Assembly: GCF_900129005.1 (NCBI RefSeq)
Contig: NZ_FQUN01000021.1
Coordinates: 29,606-93,605 of the forward strand
Source of the DNA: Leeuwenhoekiella marinoflava DSM 3653
Lineage (GTDB): Bacteria > Bacteroidota > Bacteroidia > Flavobacteriales > Flavobacteriaceae
DNA length: 64,000 bases
Reading direction: 5' to 3'
In this document: piece by piece, positions 51,051 through 60,900 of the stretch
Layout: each line of letters opens with the position of its first letter
Position numbering within the stretch: position 1 is the stretch's first letter
Translations under genes and position numbers: made by a program
Notes under the pieces: generated by a model
The model's database searches: none
What the model saw: the letters and a program-made list of their open reading frames with translations, nothing else
Told to the model about the DNA's origin: nothing

Positions 51051-53439
51051 TCTTTCGGCATATCAACCCATTACGGATATTCAAGATAATATCGTATTTG
51101 CCAATAATGGCAATGTGGTATTATGTTTTGAAGGAAACCTACCCGAAATCTATTCTTTGTCCGAAAAGGATTTTGAAGATATGCACGGTGCTTGGTTTCA
51201 GGCTTTAAAATCTTTGCCTGTTGGAACAGTGGTTCACAAACAGGATATCTACCTGAAAAAATCCTATTCCTCGGAACAGCTTCCGAATAAAACCTTTTTA
51301 GAAAAAGCAACCCACGAACATTTTAAAGGCCGTACACACATAGAGCATAAATGTTATCTGTTCTTCATCCTGACCAAAAACAAGGCCCTCAACAATCCAA
51401 AATACGTCAATCCCTTCCGAAAGGTTTCAAAAGGAATTGTACAAGAACTGGATGACAATATCAAAAGCTTCGTCAATTCGGTAAGCGACTCTGTTTCCTT
51501 TATAAACAATAGCAGAAAAATGGCGTTCCTTCCGCTTAAAGCGGAAGAGATTCAGAAGCTCACTAGTTCCTATTTCAATGGATTCAACGAAGGCTTTGAT
51601 ACTGACATAATACTGGAAAAGAAAAGCGTCAATATTGGCGAAAACCATTTTGATGCCCTTGCCATCAATAGCGAACTGTGCTTTGGCGAAAGTGTACAGA
51701 GTAGCAAAACCAATGAGAAATTCACATCAGATGATTTTGTGTTTCATCAAGGGTTTATTGATGGTCTTGGGCTTACGCTTAATGAAAATCATATCGTCAA
51801 CCAGATAATCTATCTCGATGATAAACAAAAGTGGCGCAAGCTGCTCGACAAGAAGATTGAGGAACTGAACAAGAGTTCCAATTTTGGTTCTCAAAACAAA
51901 GTGGTACTAGGCAAAATTCAGCATATTCTAGACCAAATCAATGCGGATGACAATGCACGGATTATACGTGGTCATCTCAATATTGTTTATTGGGCAAAAG
52001 AAGGCAAAGAGCTCGACAAGATAACCTCAAAAATAAAGACCGAATTTAAGGAATTGGATATCATCCCGTATTATCCAAGAGGCGAAGAACGTAAGAATTA
52101 CATCCTAAATAGTTACTGCTGTTTCTCTTCCAACTTCTCAAATAATGATTTGTATGTGACAGATTTGAAGCACGCACTTTGCCTGTTCATCAACAATACA
52201 AACTATAAATCTGATAACACCGGAATCATCTTTAATGACCGTGAACATAACATTCCTGTCCTGAAGGATGTTTGGGATGAAAAGAAGAAACGCATCAAGG
52301 CAAGAAACTTTGCCATTTTTGCGCCAACAGGCGAAGGCAAATCCTTTTTGGCCAATAACATCCTGCGCCAATATTTTGAAAGTGGTGTTCGTCTCGTTAT
52401 TATCGACTTGGGTGGCTCATACACCAAGTTTGCTAAACTCTATCCTGAAAAATATACAGTACTGCGTTATGAGAGCGGGAAGAATTTGGGCATTAATCCA
52501 TTTTACATTAGTCATCAAGATGACCTCACTCCAGAACGTTTGGAAGATTTATCAGTTTTCCTATTCGAGCTGTTTGCTTCAGATTTAAAAGTTACAAAAG
52601 CTCAATCAGTTTCGGTCAAAAAGATACTGCGTCATTATTACGATAACATTCCAGAAAATCACTCTTTAGATGGTTTTTACAGCTTTATAGAAAGGAATCA
52701 GAAAGACCTTCTGGACACCTTAAAAATCCATCCCGATTACTTTAACGTCACGAGTTTTTTGCACGTAATGTCCGAGTATGTCGGTGATGGTCTATATAGT
52801 TTCCTTTTTGAAGTGAGCGAAGACCAGACGTACAAAATCGAGGACAAACGCTTGATAGTTTTTGAACTGGATGAAGTAAAGGACAATAAGGAAATCTTGT
52901 CTGTAATGTTGAAGCTGATAAAGTCAGCCATCCAAAGAACTATTTGGAAAAACCGTGCTGAAAAAGGTATCATCCTTTTCGACGAGTTTGCCAAGCAACT
53001 GAAGTTTGAAAATGTTCTGGAAAGCGTAGAATTCTACTATCAAGCCATACGTAAACAAAACGGTGCGATTGGGATTATTCTACAATCCATTAATCAATTG
53101 CCTAACAATTCAACTTCAGCCAGCATATTGGAAAATACGCAGGTCATTTACAGCCTTAACAATGAAAAAGGTTATGACGAACTGGTTAAAAGACTCAACC
53201 TTTCAAGCCACGATTTAAACCAATTAAAGTCCATCAAAAACAACCTTTCCGGACCACGGAAGTACACCGAAATGTTTATTAAAATCGGTAGGGAAAGTAA
53301 CATATTCCGTCTTGAAGTTCCGAAGGAAGTCTATGCGGCTTACTTAACCGATGGTCAGGAAAACGAAGAAATAATGAAGCTCTACAACGAGCATCACGAT
53401 ATGGAAAAAGCAATAATTCAATTCACATCTAAAACATAA
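51037..53439 (+). CDS. traG: TraG, VirB4-family conjugation ATPase
   Basis: 800 residues. N-terminal TraG domain followed by a VirB4-like P-loop NTPase: Walker A APTGEGKSFL (K435, S436), Walker B GIILFDEFAK, and QSINQLPNN. It energises pilus assembly at the inner membrane. Full length for the family. Confidence 0.93.
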   Translation: MNKINLSAYQPITDIQDNIVFANNGNVVLCFEGNLPEIYSLSEKDFEDMHGAWFQALKSLPVGTVVHKQDIYLKKSYSSEQLPNKTFLEKATHEHFKGRTHIEHKCYLFFILTKNKALNNPKYVNPFRKVSKGIVQELDDNIKSFVNSVSDSVSFINNSRKMAFLPLKAEEIQKLTSSYFNGFNEGFDTDIILEKKSVNIGENHFDALAINSELCFGESVQSSKTNEKFTSDDFVFHQGFIDGLGLTLNENHIVNQIIYLDDKQKWRKLLDKKIEELNKSSNFGSQNKVVLGKIQHILDQINADDNARIIRGHLNIVYWAKEGKELDKITSKIKTEFKELDIIPYYPRGEERKNYILNSYCCFSSNFSNNDLYVTDLKHALCLFINNTNYKSDNTGIIFNDREHNIPVLKDVWDEKKKRIKARNFAIFAPTGEGKSFLANNILRQYFESGVRLVIIDLGGSYTKFAKLYPEKYTVLRYESGKNLGINPFYISHQDDLTPERLEDLSVFLFELFASDLKVTKAQSVSVKKILRHYYDNIPENHSLDGFYSFIERNQKDLLDTLKIHPDYFNVTSFLHVMSEYVGDGLYSFLFEVSEDQTYKIEDKRLIVFELDEVKDNKEILSVMLKLIKSAIQRTIWKNRAEKGIILFDEFAKQLKFENVLESVEFYYQAIRKQNGAIGIILQSINQLPNNSTSASILENTQVIYSLNNEKGYDELVKRLNLSSHDLNQLKSIKNNLSGPRKYTEMFIKIGRESNIFRLEVPKEVYAAYLTDGQENEEIMKLYNEHHDMEKAIIQFTSKT

Positions 53440-53443
53440 TATT

Positions 53444-54025
53444 ATGAAGACAAAAATCAAAATTTTACTAATGACAGTAGCATTGACCTTATTTATGTCG
53501 GGTAACGCTACTGCACAGGGAATGCCCACTTATGACAATACCAATTTTATCAGCTTGGTAAAACAACTCTTAGAATCTGGCAAGCAGACAGCTCAAATGA
53601 TTAAGTCTGTAAAATTTTTAAAAGATGCAAAAGAGGCCATCGAAAAGGTTTCAAGTGTGGTTCAGCAACTTAGAGCAGTTCAAGAAATTGCAGACAACAA
53701 TCAACGCCTTATCAATGTAATGCAAAATGATTTACAGGATATTTTAAACTCGCCTTACATCAAACCAGATGAAGTTTCAAGAGTTGTGGAATCATTCGAT
53801 GCCATAGTTCAAAATTCATTGGACACGGTGGATTTTATTGATAAAATCCTGTCCAGCGACTATCTAAAAATGAGCGATGCCGAACGTGCCGAAATTCTTA
53901 AAGCAAAAGAGTTGGAATCAAAGCAAATGGTTTCCAGCATAACCACTAAAACAAAACGCTATCGTGATATCATTTCCTTCAGAAAAATGCAGGATAAGGT
54001 AAATAACCGCGAAACAGGATATTAA
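53444..54025 (+). CDS. traI: Conjugative transposon protein TraI (DUF4141)
   Basis: 193 residues. Signal peptide to about residue 25 (NATAQ), followed by helical regions (FISLVKQLLESGKQTAQMIKSVKFLKDA) as in VirB5-like TraI. It lies directly between TraG and TraJ; the small TraH of CTnDOT is missing in between. Confidence 0.82.
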   Translation: MKTKIKILLMTVALTLFMSGNATAQGMPTYDNTNFISLVKQLLESGKQTAQMIKSVKFLKDAKEAIEKVSSVVQQLRAVQEIADNNQRLINVMQNDLQDILNSPYIKPDEVSRVVESFDAIVQNSLDTVDFIDKILSSDYLKMSDAERAEILKAKELESKQMVSSITTKTKRYRDIISFRKMQDKVNNRETGY

Positions 54026-54026
54026 A

Positions 54027-54869
54027 ATGACCGCAACTATACTTTTAGGGATTGGGTTGGAATACATAGATGCGGTGTTCCAGACCATACAGAGCAGCAA
54101 CTTCTCGCAATACACTATTGCAGGGATGAAAACACTTGCTGTTCTGTTTTTTCTGGTCAACATTCTTAAAAAATACAATGAGGGTATTGCAGACAAAGAC
54201 GGTTACACTTGGGGATTGAGTCCGGGCGAATTGGCCAAGAATTTTGCGGTCATTCTCTTGGTCATTTTCTCTACACAGGTTTTAGGTTTCTTCGATGGTA
54301 TTTTGGTTGCTATCGAAGGTCAGTATCGAGGTACTGCACCAACATTATTGCCTTTACAAATGCAGGATATTCCCATTGAAGAAGATGTAAGCCTTATTGA
54401 TGCTGCAAAAAACGCAATGACATTGCTTTACGAAGCATTGGTTACACCGCTCTATGGATTCAAGATATTTTCATTCATCATCGGTATCTTCCTTTGGATT
54501 CTTGACCTTTTTATTTATCCGTTGTTTTTGGCTGAACGCTTTTTCCTTTTGGGAATTATGCAGGCATTTTTTCCATTAATCATCAGTCTGGCAGTATTCG
54601 AAAAATTCCGTTCGCTCGCCTATAATTTTTTCAAATTGTATGCAGCGGTCTATATGCTCGTTCCTGCTTTTTTTCTGGTCAACGTTTTTGTAAATGCACT
54701 CTACACGGAAATAGACACAAACTTTTGGAATAATCTTTTTGGCACCGATGTGGGCGAAGGATTCTTCGCTCCTGTTGTACAGCTTGGTTCGGTTGGCTTT
54801 ATCGTATTTCTGAAATTTAAACTATACAGACGTGCAACATCTTTCACATTAAGGCTATTTACCAATTAA
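54027..54869 (+). CDS. traJ: Conjugative transposon protein TraJ (VirB6-like)
   Basis: 280 residues with about six membrane helices, and the polar loop LPLQMQDIPIEEDVSL between helices 2 and 3. This is the VirB6-like inner-membrane channel component. It starts 1 bp after traI. Confidence 0.88.
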   Translation: MTATILLGIGLEYIDAVFQTIQSSNFSQYTIAGMKTLAVLFFLVNILKKYNEGIADKDGYTWGLSPGELAKNFAVILLVIFSTQVLGFFDGILVAIEGQYRGTAPTLLPLQMQDIPIEEDVSLIDAAKNAMTLLYEALVTPLYGFKIFSFIIGIFLWILDLFIYPLFLAERFFLLGIMQAFFPLIISLAVFEKFRSLAYNFFKLYAAVYMLVPAFFLVNVFVNALYTEIDTNFWNNLFGTDVGEGFFAPVVQLGSVGFIVFLKFKLYRRATSFTLRLFTN

Positions 54870-54879
54870 TCCAATCGAA

Positions 54880-55494
54880 ATGAAAACACCTTATAAGAAT
54901 ATTTACAATGTCCTAAAGTTGAATAGGTTTATCGTTTTAGCAGTCGTGGTATGTGCCTTTTTGGCTAGCACATTTTCCGTTTGGATGGCATTTACTACTC
55001 ATAAAAGTGCGATAAACAGTGCCTTTGCCATCAATACCGACGGTAGTATAATTCCGCTTAAACTCGTTACCCAAAAAGAAAATTTCAGGGTTGAAGCTTT
55101 GGCACATTTAGAACTATTCCATAACTATTTCTACAATATCGATGCGAGCAACTATGAACGTAATTTGGAAAAAGCGCTTTGGTTGGGCAATAGTTCAGTT
55201 GACAACCTTTATCGCCAAAAGAAAGCGGATGGTGTTTATAACCGATTGTTGCAATATTCCTTGGTTCAGAAAGTGTTGAGTATTGATTCAAAGATAATTG
55301 AAAATAATGGTTCATATAGTTTCACTACGACCACCATTTTTGAAATCAATAGAGGTTCCATTATTGACACCTACGAACTGGTTTCAACTGGAAACCTCAT
55401 AATGGTCAATCGGAACTTCCCAAACAATCCACACGGATTATTGATAACCGATTATTTTGAAAACACCTTAAAAAAACTTAACAATGAAAATTGA
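54880..55494 (+). CDS. traK: Conjugative transposon protein TraK (VirB8-like)
   Basis: 204 residues. One N-terminal membrane helix (about 17-38) and a periplasmic body with FRVEALAHLELFHNYFYNID, matching TraK, the VirB8-like assembly factor. A perfect palindrome follows immediately on the stop. Confidence 0.9.
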   Translation: MKTPYKNIYNVLKLNRFIVLAVVVCAFLASTFSVWMAFTTHKSAINSAFAINTDGSIIPLKLVTQKENFRVEALAHLELFHNYFYNIDASNYERNLEKALWLGNSSVDNLYRQKKADGVYNRLLQYSLVQKVLSIDSKIIENNGSYSFTTTTIFEINRGSIIDTYELVSTGNLIMVNRNFPNNPHGLLITDYFENTLKKLNNEN

Positions 55495-55507
55495 GCCGAT
55501 AATCGGC
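55495..55507. promoter_or_regulatory. Palindrome directly after traK stop (twin A)
   Basis: GCCGATAATCGGC, a perfect dyad that could form a five-pair stem with a UAA loop. Its covarying twin is at 56544-56556. Confidence 0.75.
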
Positions 55508-55613
55508 ATTTATAAACCACGATTATGAAATGAGCCATAACTGTTTTTGATACTAATCGAAATATTGGTTGGCGAATTACATCTGACCTTTAAAAACAAA
55601 TAAATATCAACAG
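55508..55613 (+). pseudogene. Possible traL remnant or decayed reading frame between traK and traM
   Basis: The 106 bp start with ATTTATAAACCAC, then ATGAAATGA, i.e. a start codon followed one codon later by a stop; another frame gives MSHNCF and a stop. The layout (palindrome, ATTTA tract, ATG) repeats that at 56544-56580, where the ATG is the real traN start. TraL, expected here in CTnDOT order, is not encoded. This may be its residue, or an untranslated spacer. Confidence 0.35.
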
Positions 55614-56543
55614 ATGAGAGTAGAAAAGAACAAAATAGTATTTGCAGCGGTTTTGGCAGTAATCTTCATTTTCCTGATATCATACTCTATAATGGTTATG
55701 GGCGATGATGAAAGTGAAAATGAAAACCTTGAACAGACCTTGATACCCGATTTGGAAGAAAATCAAAAAGAATACGATTCCAAACTGGATGCCATCAATG
55801 ATTTAAAGGAAGTACGTGAAAACAATGCACCGAGCATCTATGATGAAAAACTGATTGATTCCTTGGGATTCTACGACCCAGATTTACCAGAACGCGAAAA
55901 AGAGCGTATTGTAGATAGCATCTATGAAGCTGGCAAAATTCAATATTCATCGAAACGATACCAAAACTTAGGACATAAAAGAACTGTTCGCAAAGCGGTA
56001 TCAAAAATTGATTCTACTGAAGTAAAAAGAGAACAAAAAATTGAAGCCAAAGAATTAGGCTTAGAACATCAATTGTTCTTTGCCGCATCGCCAAAACCCA
56101 ACGAGTTTTCAATCATCGGTAATACTGATGAAACCATATATGTAGTTGTCGATGGCGACCAAGTTGTGAAAGTAAATACCAGATTACGAATGCGCCTTAC
56201 CAAACCTGCAACAATAAACGGTAAGCAGATGCCTAAAAACACACCAATTTTTGGTTTTATAAGCTTTCAGCCCAACCGTGCATTGATAGATATTGAGAAC
56301 ATTAAACATCATCCTACTAAACTCAAAGCATTCGATTTGTCAGATGGTAGTGAGGGCATTTATGTCGAGAACAATTTTAGAGCTGAAGCCACCACCGAAG
56401 TCTTGGACGATATTATTGGCGACATCAACATTCCAACCGTACCACAAGTTGGTGGTATATCCAAAGTACTCAGACGTAACAACCGAAACGTAAAAGTTAC
56501 GGTATTGAATAATTATAAATTAATTCTAAAACCTAAATTATGA
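55614..56543 (+). CDS. traM: Conjugative transposon protein TraM (VirB10-like)
   Basis: 309 residues. One membrane helix (about 8-28), an acidic, coiled linker (NLEQTLIPDLEENQKEYD) and a C-terminal beta domain. TraM corresponds to VirB10 and spans the envelope. A palindrome follows directly on the stop. Confidence 0.9.
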   Translation: MRVEKNKIVFAAVLAVIFIFLISYSIMVMGDDESENENLEQTLIPDLEENQKEYDSKLDAINDLKEVRENNAPSIYDEKLIDSLGFYDPDLPEREKERIVDSIYEAGKIQYSSKRYQNLGHKRTVRKAVSKIDSTEVKREQKIEAKELGLEHQLFFAASPKPNEFSIIGNTDETIYVVVDGDQVVKVNTRLRMRLTKPATINGKQMPKNTPIFGFISFQPNRALIDIENIKHHPTKLKAFDLSDGSEGIYVENNFRAEATTEVLDDIIGDINIPTVPQVGGISKVLRRNNRNVKVTVLNNYKLILKPKL

Positions 56544-56556
56544 GCCCATAATGGGC
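56544..56556. promoter_or_regulatory. Palindrome directly after traM stop (twin B)
   Basis: GCCCATAATGGGC, a perfect dyad. Compared with twin A, the fourth base pair is changed from G-C to C-G with pairing kept. The stem lies 18 bp before the traN ATG. Confidence 0.75.
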
Positions 56557-56574
56557 ATTTAAAAACACATTCTT

Positions 56575-57408
56575 ATGAAAAAGTATATCATAATTTCCAC
56601 TCTTGTTTTAAGTTTCGCTTTCGCGAAAGCGCAAACAACTACAATCCTCGATACCATATATGCTAACGACACCAAAAACGTTGCATTATTCTTCCCTGAA
56701 CCTATTCGGCAAGGTATAACCGGTTCAGATAATTTTGTTTTTACCTACAATCGTGAAAAAGAACAGTATTTTGGACTTCTACAAGCAAAGCCTGGTAAAG
56801 AAAGTAATCTACTGGTAGTCAATAGAAATGGTTCAATTTTTTCGTATATTGTAAGATATAAAAAACAGCTGTCTAAGCTCAATTATTTCATTTCGTTATC
56901 CAATAGTATAGGGAATGAGAAACCGATTAAAGTCGATTCTATTCTTGCTGAATCCTCTGAAGAACGTGTAGATAATAGAACATATTACTATCAAAAATTC
57001 TGCTCGTATCTTCTTAACAGAAACCAGCGTATAGGTCGAATTAAAAAGCGAAATGAAGGTATCGTTTTGAGTGTTGAGAATATTGTTTTTGATAAGGAAG
57101 AACTCTACTTCGTTATCCAGATTGAGAATAATTCTACGTTGGATTATGATTTGAATTTCTTAAAACTCTCTGTTGAAACAAGACAGAAGGGGAAAAAGAA
57201 ATCGTTACAACGACTGTATCAAGAACCGATTTTCAAACATAATATGCCTTCTAAAATCACAGAAAACGAAACGGTTCGGTTTGTTTATGTCTTGCCGAAG
57301 TTTTCGCTATCCATTGACCGCAGAGCAATTTTTGAACTGCACGAAAAAGATGGCGAACGTAATATTGAACTGAAAATATCACATAGTTATATCAATAACC
57401 CAAATTAG
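56575..57408 (+). CDS. traN: Conjugative transposon protein TraN (DUF4138, VirB9-like)
   Basis: 277 residues. Signal peptide ending AFAKAQ, which is encoded by the 16-bp palindrome copy at 56616-56631. The body matches DUF4138/TraN, the outer-membrane core component. It lies 31 bp after traM. Confidence 0.9.
   Translation: MKKYIIISTLVLSFAFAKAQTTTILDTIYANDTKNVALFFPEPIRQGITGSDNFVFTYNREKEQYFGLLQAKPGKESNLLVVNRNGSIFSYIVRYKKQLSKLNYFISLSNSIGNEKPIKVDSILAESSEERVDNRTYYYQKFCSYLLNRNQRIGRIKKRNEGIVLSVENIVFDKEELYFVIQIENNSTLDYDLNFLKLSVETRQKGKKKSLQRLYQEPIFKHNMPSKITENETVRFVYVLPKFSLSIDRRAIFELHEKDGERNIELKISHSYINNPN
56616..56631. repeat. 16-bp perfect palindrome, copy 3 (inside traN)
   Basis: Same 16-mer as copies at 5753-5768 and 8199-8214; here it encodes AFAKA at the signal-peptide end. 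Confidence 0.85.
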
Positions 57409-57415
57409 TAACGTT

Positions 57416-57781
57416 ATGAAAAATTTAGTCATTTGCTCGCTCGTATTGTTGTTCTTCTCGTGTTCAGAAAAAAAGAACCTTTCCCCTTCTGAAACCGCTA
57501 AAGTTGTTGCCGAAAGTTTTTATCAAGGTGATGAAGCTACCTTGAAAAAATTTACCACTTCGGAAGGCTATGCAAACCTTTCAAGCATTCAAGCAATGTT
57601 TACTGAAGATAAAGATTCAGAAGCTAATTTTAAAGTGGTGGATGAGGCTATGGATGGCGAGGTGGCTTGGGTAAAATATGCAACAGCTTATGACCCAAAA
57701 CCGGGTGTTTTTAAACTGGTTCAAAAAGATGGCCAATGGAAGGTAACCCATAATGGACCGAGGGATAAAGGGCCTTTTTAA
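57416..57781 (+). CDS. DUF4878-like lipoprotein, end of tra operon
   Basis: 121 residues. Lipobox LFFSC (C16). A DUF4878-like cystatin/NTF2-type fold follows: ETAKVVAESFYQGDEATLKKF and EVAWVKYAT...FKLVQKDGQWKV. It is 7 bp after traN and may be an exclusion-type or envelope lipoprotein; TraO, TraP and TraQ of CTnDOT are not visible after it. Confidence 0.75.
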   Translation: MKNLVICSLVLLFFSCSEKKNLSPSETAKVVAESFYQGDEATLKKFTTSEGYANLSSIQAMFTEDKDSEANFKVVDEAMDGEVAWVKYATAYDPKPGVFKLVQKDGQWKVTHNGPRDKGPF

Positions 57782-57887
57782 GATAAACAGACTATTTTCG
57801 GAATTTATGTGGCTTAAATAAAACATCATTCTGTTCCGCTTGACAAAACAAATACAATTTATCTTATGGATGGTCTATTAAAACTTC

Positions 57888-57895
57888 TATTTTTG
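57888..57895 (+). promoter_or_regulatory. Possible -7 element for the methylase/nuclease pair
   Basis: TATTTTTG (TAnnTTTG consensus) lies in the 200-bp gap before the methylase gene. Nineteen bases upstream the sequence is TATG, not TTTG, so the site is weak. Transcription from here would include the open upstream extension of the methylase frame. Confidence 0.35.
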
Positions 57896-57981
57896 TGTAA
57901 ATAAATTTTTGATTTCTAATCGAGCCATTAAATAACATATTAAATCAATTAGGGCTAATTGAGCACCGAGCTGTCTATTTT

Positions 57982-60900
57982 ATGGATAGAGCAGATGGTA
58001 TTTCCTATGATGGATTTGCCCCTGAAGTTAAGCAGAAATTAGAAATAATTAATCCTGATGCTTATTACGTTTTTAATCAGCAACCCTTATTGCTTTTTTT
58101 TTATCTTGATGAAAATCATCTGTCAACTCGTGAATTAGATATTCATAAACAAGTATGGTCGTTTGACAATTCGCCTGTGATTTTTATTGTTAAAAATCAA
58201 GATGTAAAAGTTTACAATGCTCTTAATTACCATAAAAAAGAAAGAACTCTGGAAGAAATTCCCTTAAATGCAGAGGAAAGACAATCAAAATTTTCTTTTT
58301 GGAATTTACAAAGCGGACTTACTTGGAAATGGTTGCAATATGAATATTTCGAAAATACAAAGAAAAATAATTTTCGGAAACGGGTAAATGATCGATTGTT
58401 TCAAAATATAAGCTCTGTTAGACAAATTTTAATAAGTAAGCCTGATGGACTTACTGAAAACGAAGCAAATTCCTTAATCCTCCGATTAATTTTTATTCGT
58501 TATTTGATTGATAGAGGGGTTAAAATTGACGATGATGAAATCACAGGAAATAGCATTGATGAGAAAAGATTTAGCTTTAGTAAAATAATTCAGGATCCTG
58601 CCAAATTGGACAGCTTGTTTATTAAGTTAAATAAAAATTTCAATGGGGTTCTATTTAAAGAATTCGATATAAAATTAACCTCAAGCCAATCTCAATTTCT
58701 AGCAGATGTTTTTAAAGGAGAAGTCCAAGAACAAGGAACCTTGTTTGATGGATATTATTTTCACATATTTGACTTTTCAATTATTCCTGTAGAAGTAATT
58801 TCTGGTATTTATGAGTCATTAATTGATGAGGAAAAAAGAAAGTTAGATGCTGCGGTATATACACCTCCTTTTTTGGTGGAATATATTTTAAATGATACCA
58901 TAGATAAGTATTTAGAAAACAGTCATACATCTTCCTGCAAGATTTTTGAGGTTGCGGTGGGTTCTGGAATATTTTTAGTCCAGTCTTTAAGAAAGATGAT
59001 TGAAAAAGAAATTAACTTAAATGGCAAAGAGAACAATAAGGATTTCAGTACATCTATCAGGAATATAGCTAAAAACAATCTTTTTGGTATTGATATTAAT
59101 CCGGAGGCTTTAAAAGTAACTTGCTTTTCAATATATATCGCTCTCTTAGATTACCAAAATCCAAAGGATATAGAAAAATATCCTTTCCCGAATTTCTTAG
59201 GAGAAAATTTATTTGAAGCAGATTTTTTTGATCTTGACCACAAATTCAACGAGATTGTTATAGGACAAAAACCTAATTTTATTTTAGGAAATCCGCCTTG
59301 GAAAAAAGATAAATCGTATAAACACTTAGAATGGGTCAATTCCAGTAATACTTATAGCAAAAAAATTAAGGGCAAATTAGAAATTGCACAATCCTTTTTA
59401 TTGCGTTCGAATGATTTTATGCAAGTTGATACTGTTACAGCCTTAATAGTAACCAGCACCGTTTTTTATAATGTTTCAACTACAACCAGAGAATTTAAGC
59501 ATAAATTTTTAACTTCCTTCTGCTTAAATAAGTTTTTAGATTTATCAGCTGTCAAACAATCTCTTTTCGAGCAGCAAGAGAGCCCAACTTCGATAGTCTT
59601 TTATCGCCAAGCGAAAAGTGAAAATCATCTCGAAAATTCTGTCGAACATTTGAGTATAAAGGTGAACTCATTTTTAAAGTATTTTAAAATGTTGGTCATT
59701 GAAAAATACGACAACAAGAAAATTGCTCAAAAACATTTTGTTGAAAATGATTGGATGTTTAAAGTCGCATTATATGGAAATATTTTAGATTTTGGATTTA
59801 TAAAAAGGTTAGAGTCTCAAAATACATTAAAAATATTAGATTTAATAGATGAGAAAACTACTTTCAAAGGAGCTGGTATAGAAAGGGGGCTGGATGCAAA
59901 ACCATATCCAAACTTAATTGGACTGCCAATAGTTGAAAATAGTGAAATAAATGAATACTATACACAGGTAAATAAGGCCAAAACTTTAGGAGAAGCAGAT
60001 GTCAAACTCTCAAGAGGGAGAAAAATAGAGATTTTTAAAGGGAGTAAAATTCTATTAAAGGAGCAGAGTAAGAATTGGAATAAACCAGTCATTTCTTATT
60101 GCGAATCGGACTCGGTATTTAGAAAGGGTACTTTTGCAATCTCTTCATTTAATAAAAATATAATCAAGCCTATTTATGGTTTATTGATTTCAGAAATGGC
60201 TACTTATTATATGTTTTTAATTGCGAGCGCTTGGGGTGTTGGTACAAGGCCCGCTATTCGATTTGTAGACGAATTTTTGAACATTCCTTTTAATAAGCCA
60301 GATAATTCATTGAATGAGGAGCTTATTAAATTGGTAGATGAATTTTTGAATTCTTTCCGAAAGCATTATTCAGATTTTAATCTAGGAGAGCCTGAATTTG
60401 ATGACAAGATTTTCTTAAAAATAAATGGGTTAATTGCTGAAATTTACGAAATTAAAGACTATGAAAAAGATTTAATAGATTATGCCCTTAATGTCTCGAG
60501 ATACCAATTCCAAGAAAGCAAGCAAGATTTGGTTACGGATTTCACTCACTTTAATTTTAATCATTACAGAAACCAAGATTTCGTTCTACAAAAATATGCA
60601 GAAGTTTACCTAAATGAAATTGGGAACCTTTACGAGGATGAATTTATTCAAATAGAGATTTACATTTTAGATTATTTCATTGCAATGAACTTTGTTCTTT
60701 TAAATGTAGAACCGGAAGAAAAAATTATATACCCAAAAGATAAATTTGATGAAAAAGAAGTATTGCAAAGGTTGGCAGACAATTTAAGTATATCTCAAAT
60801 TACAAATACGCGTGATCCTCTAAAAAACTTGTATCTACAAAAGGACATTAAGGGATTTGAAAATAATTCATTTTATATAATTAAACCAAATGAGTATAAA

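Noticed and set aside
51528..51550. Inverted repeat around CTTCCGCTTAAAGCGGAAG in traG
   Set aside because: Inside a conserved coding region, not repeated, with no boundary function evident.
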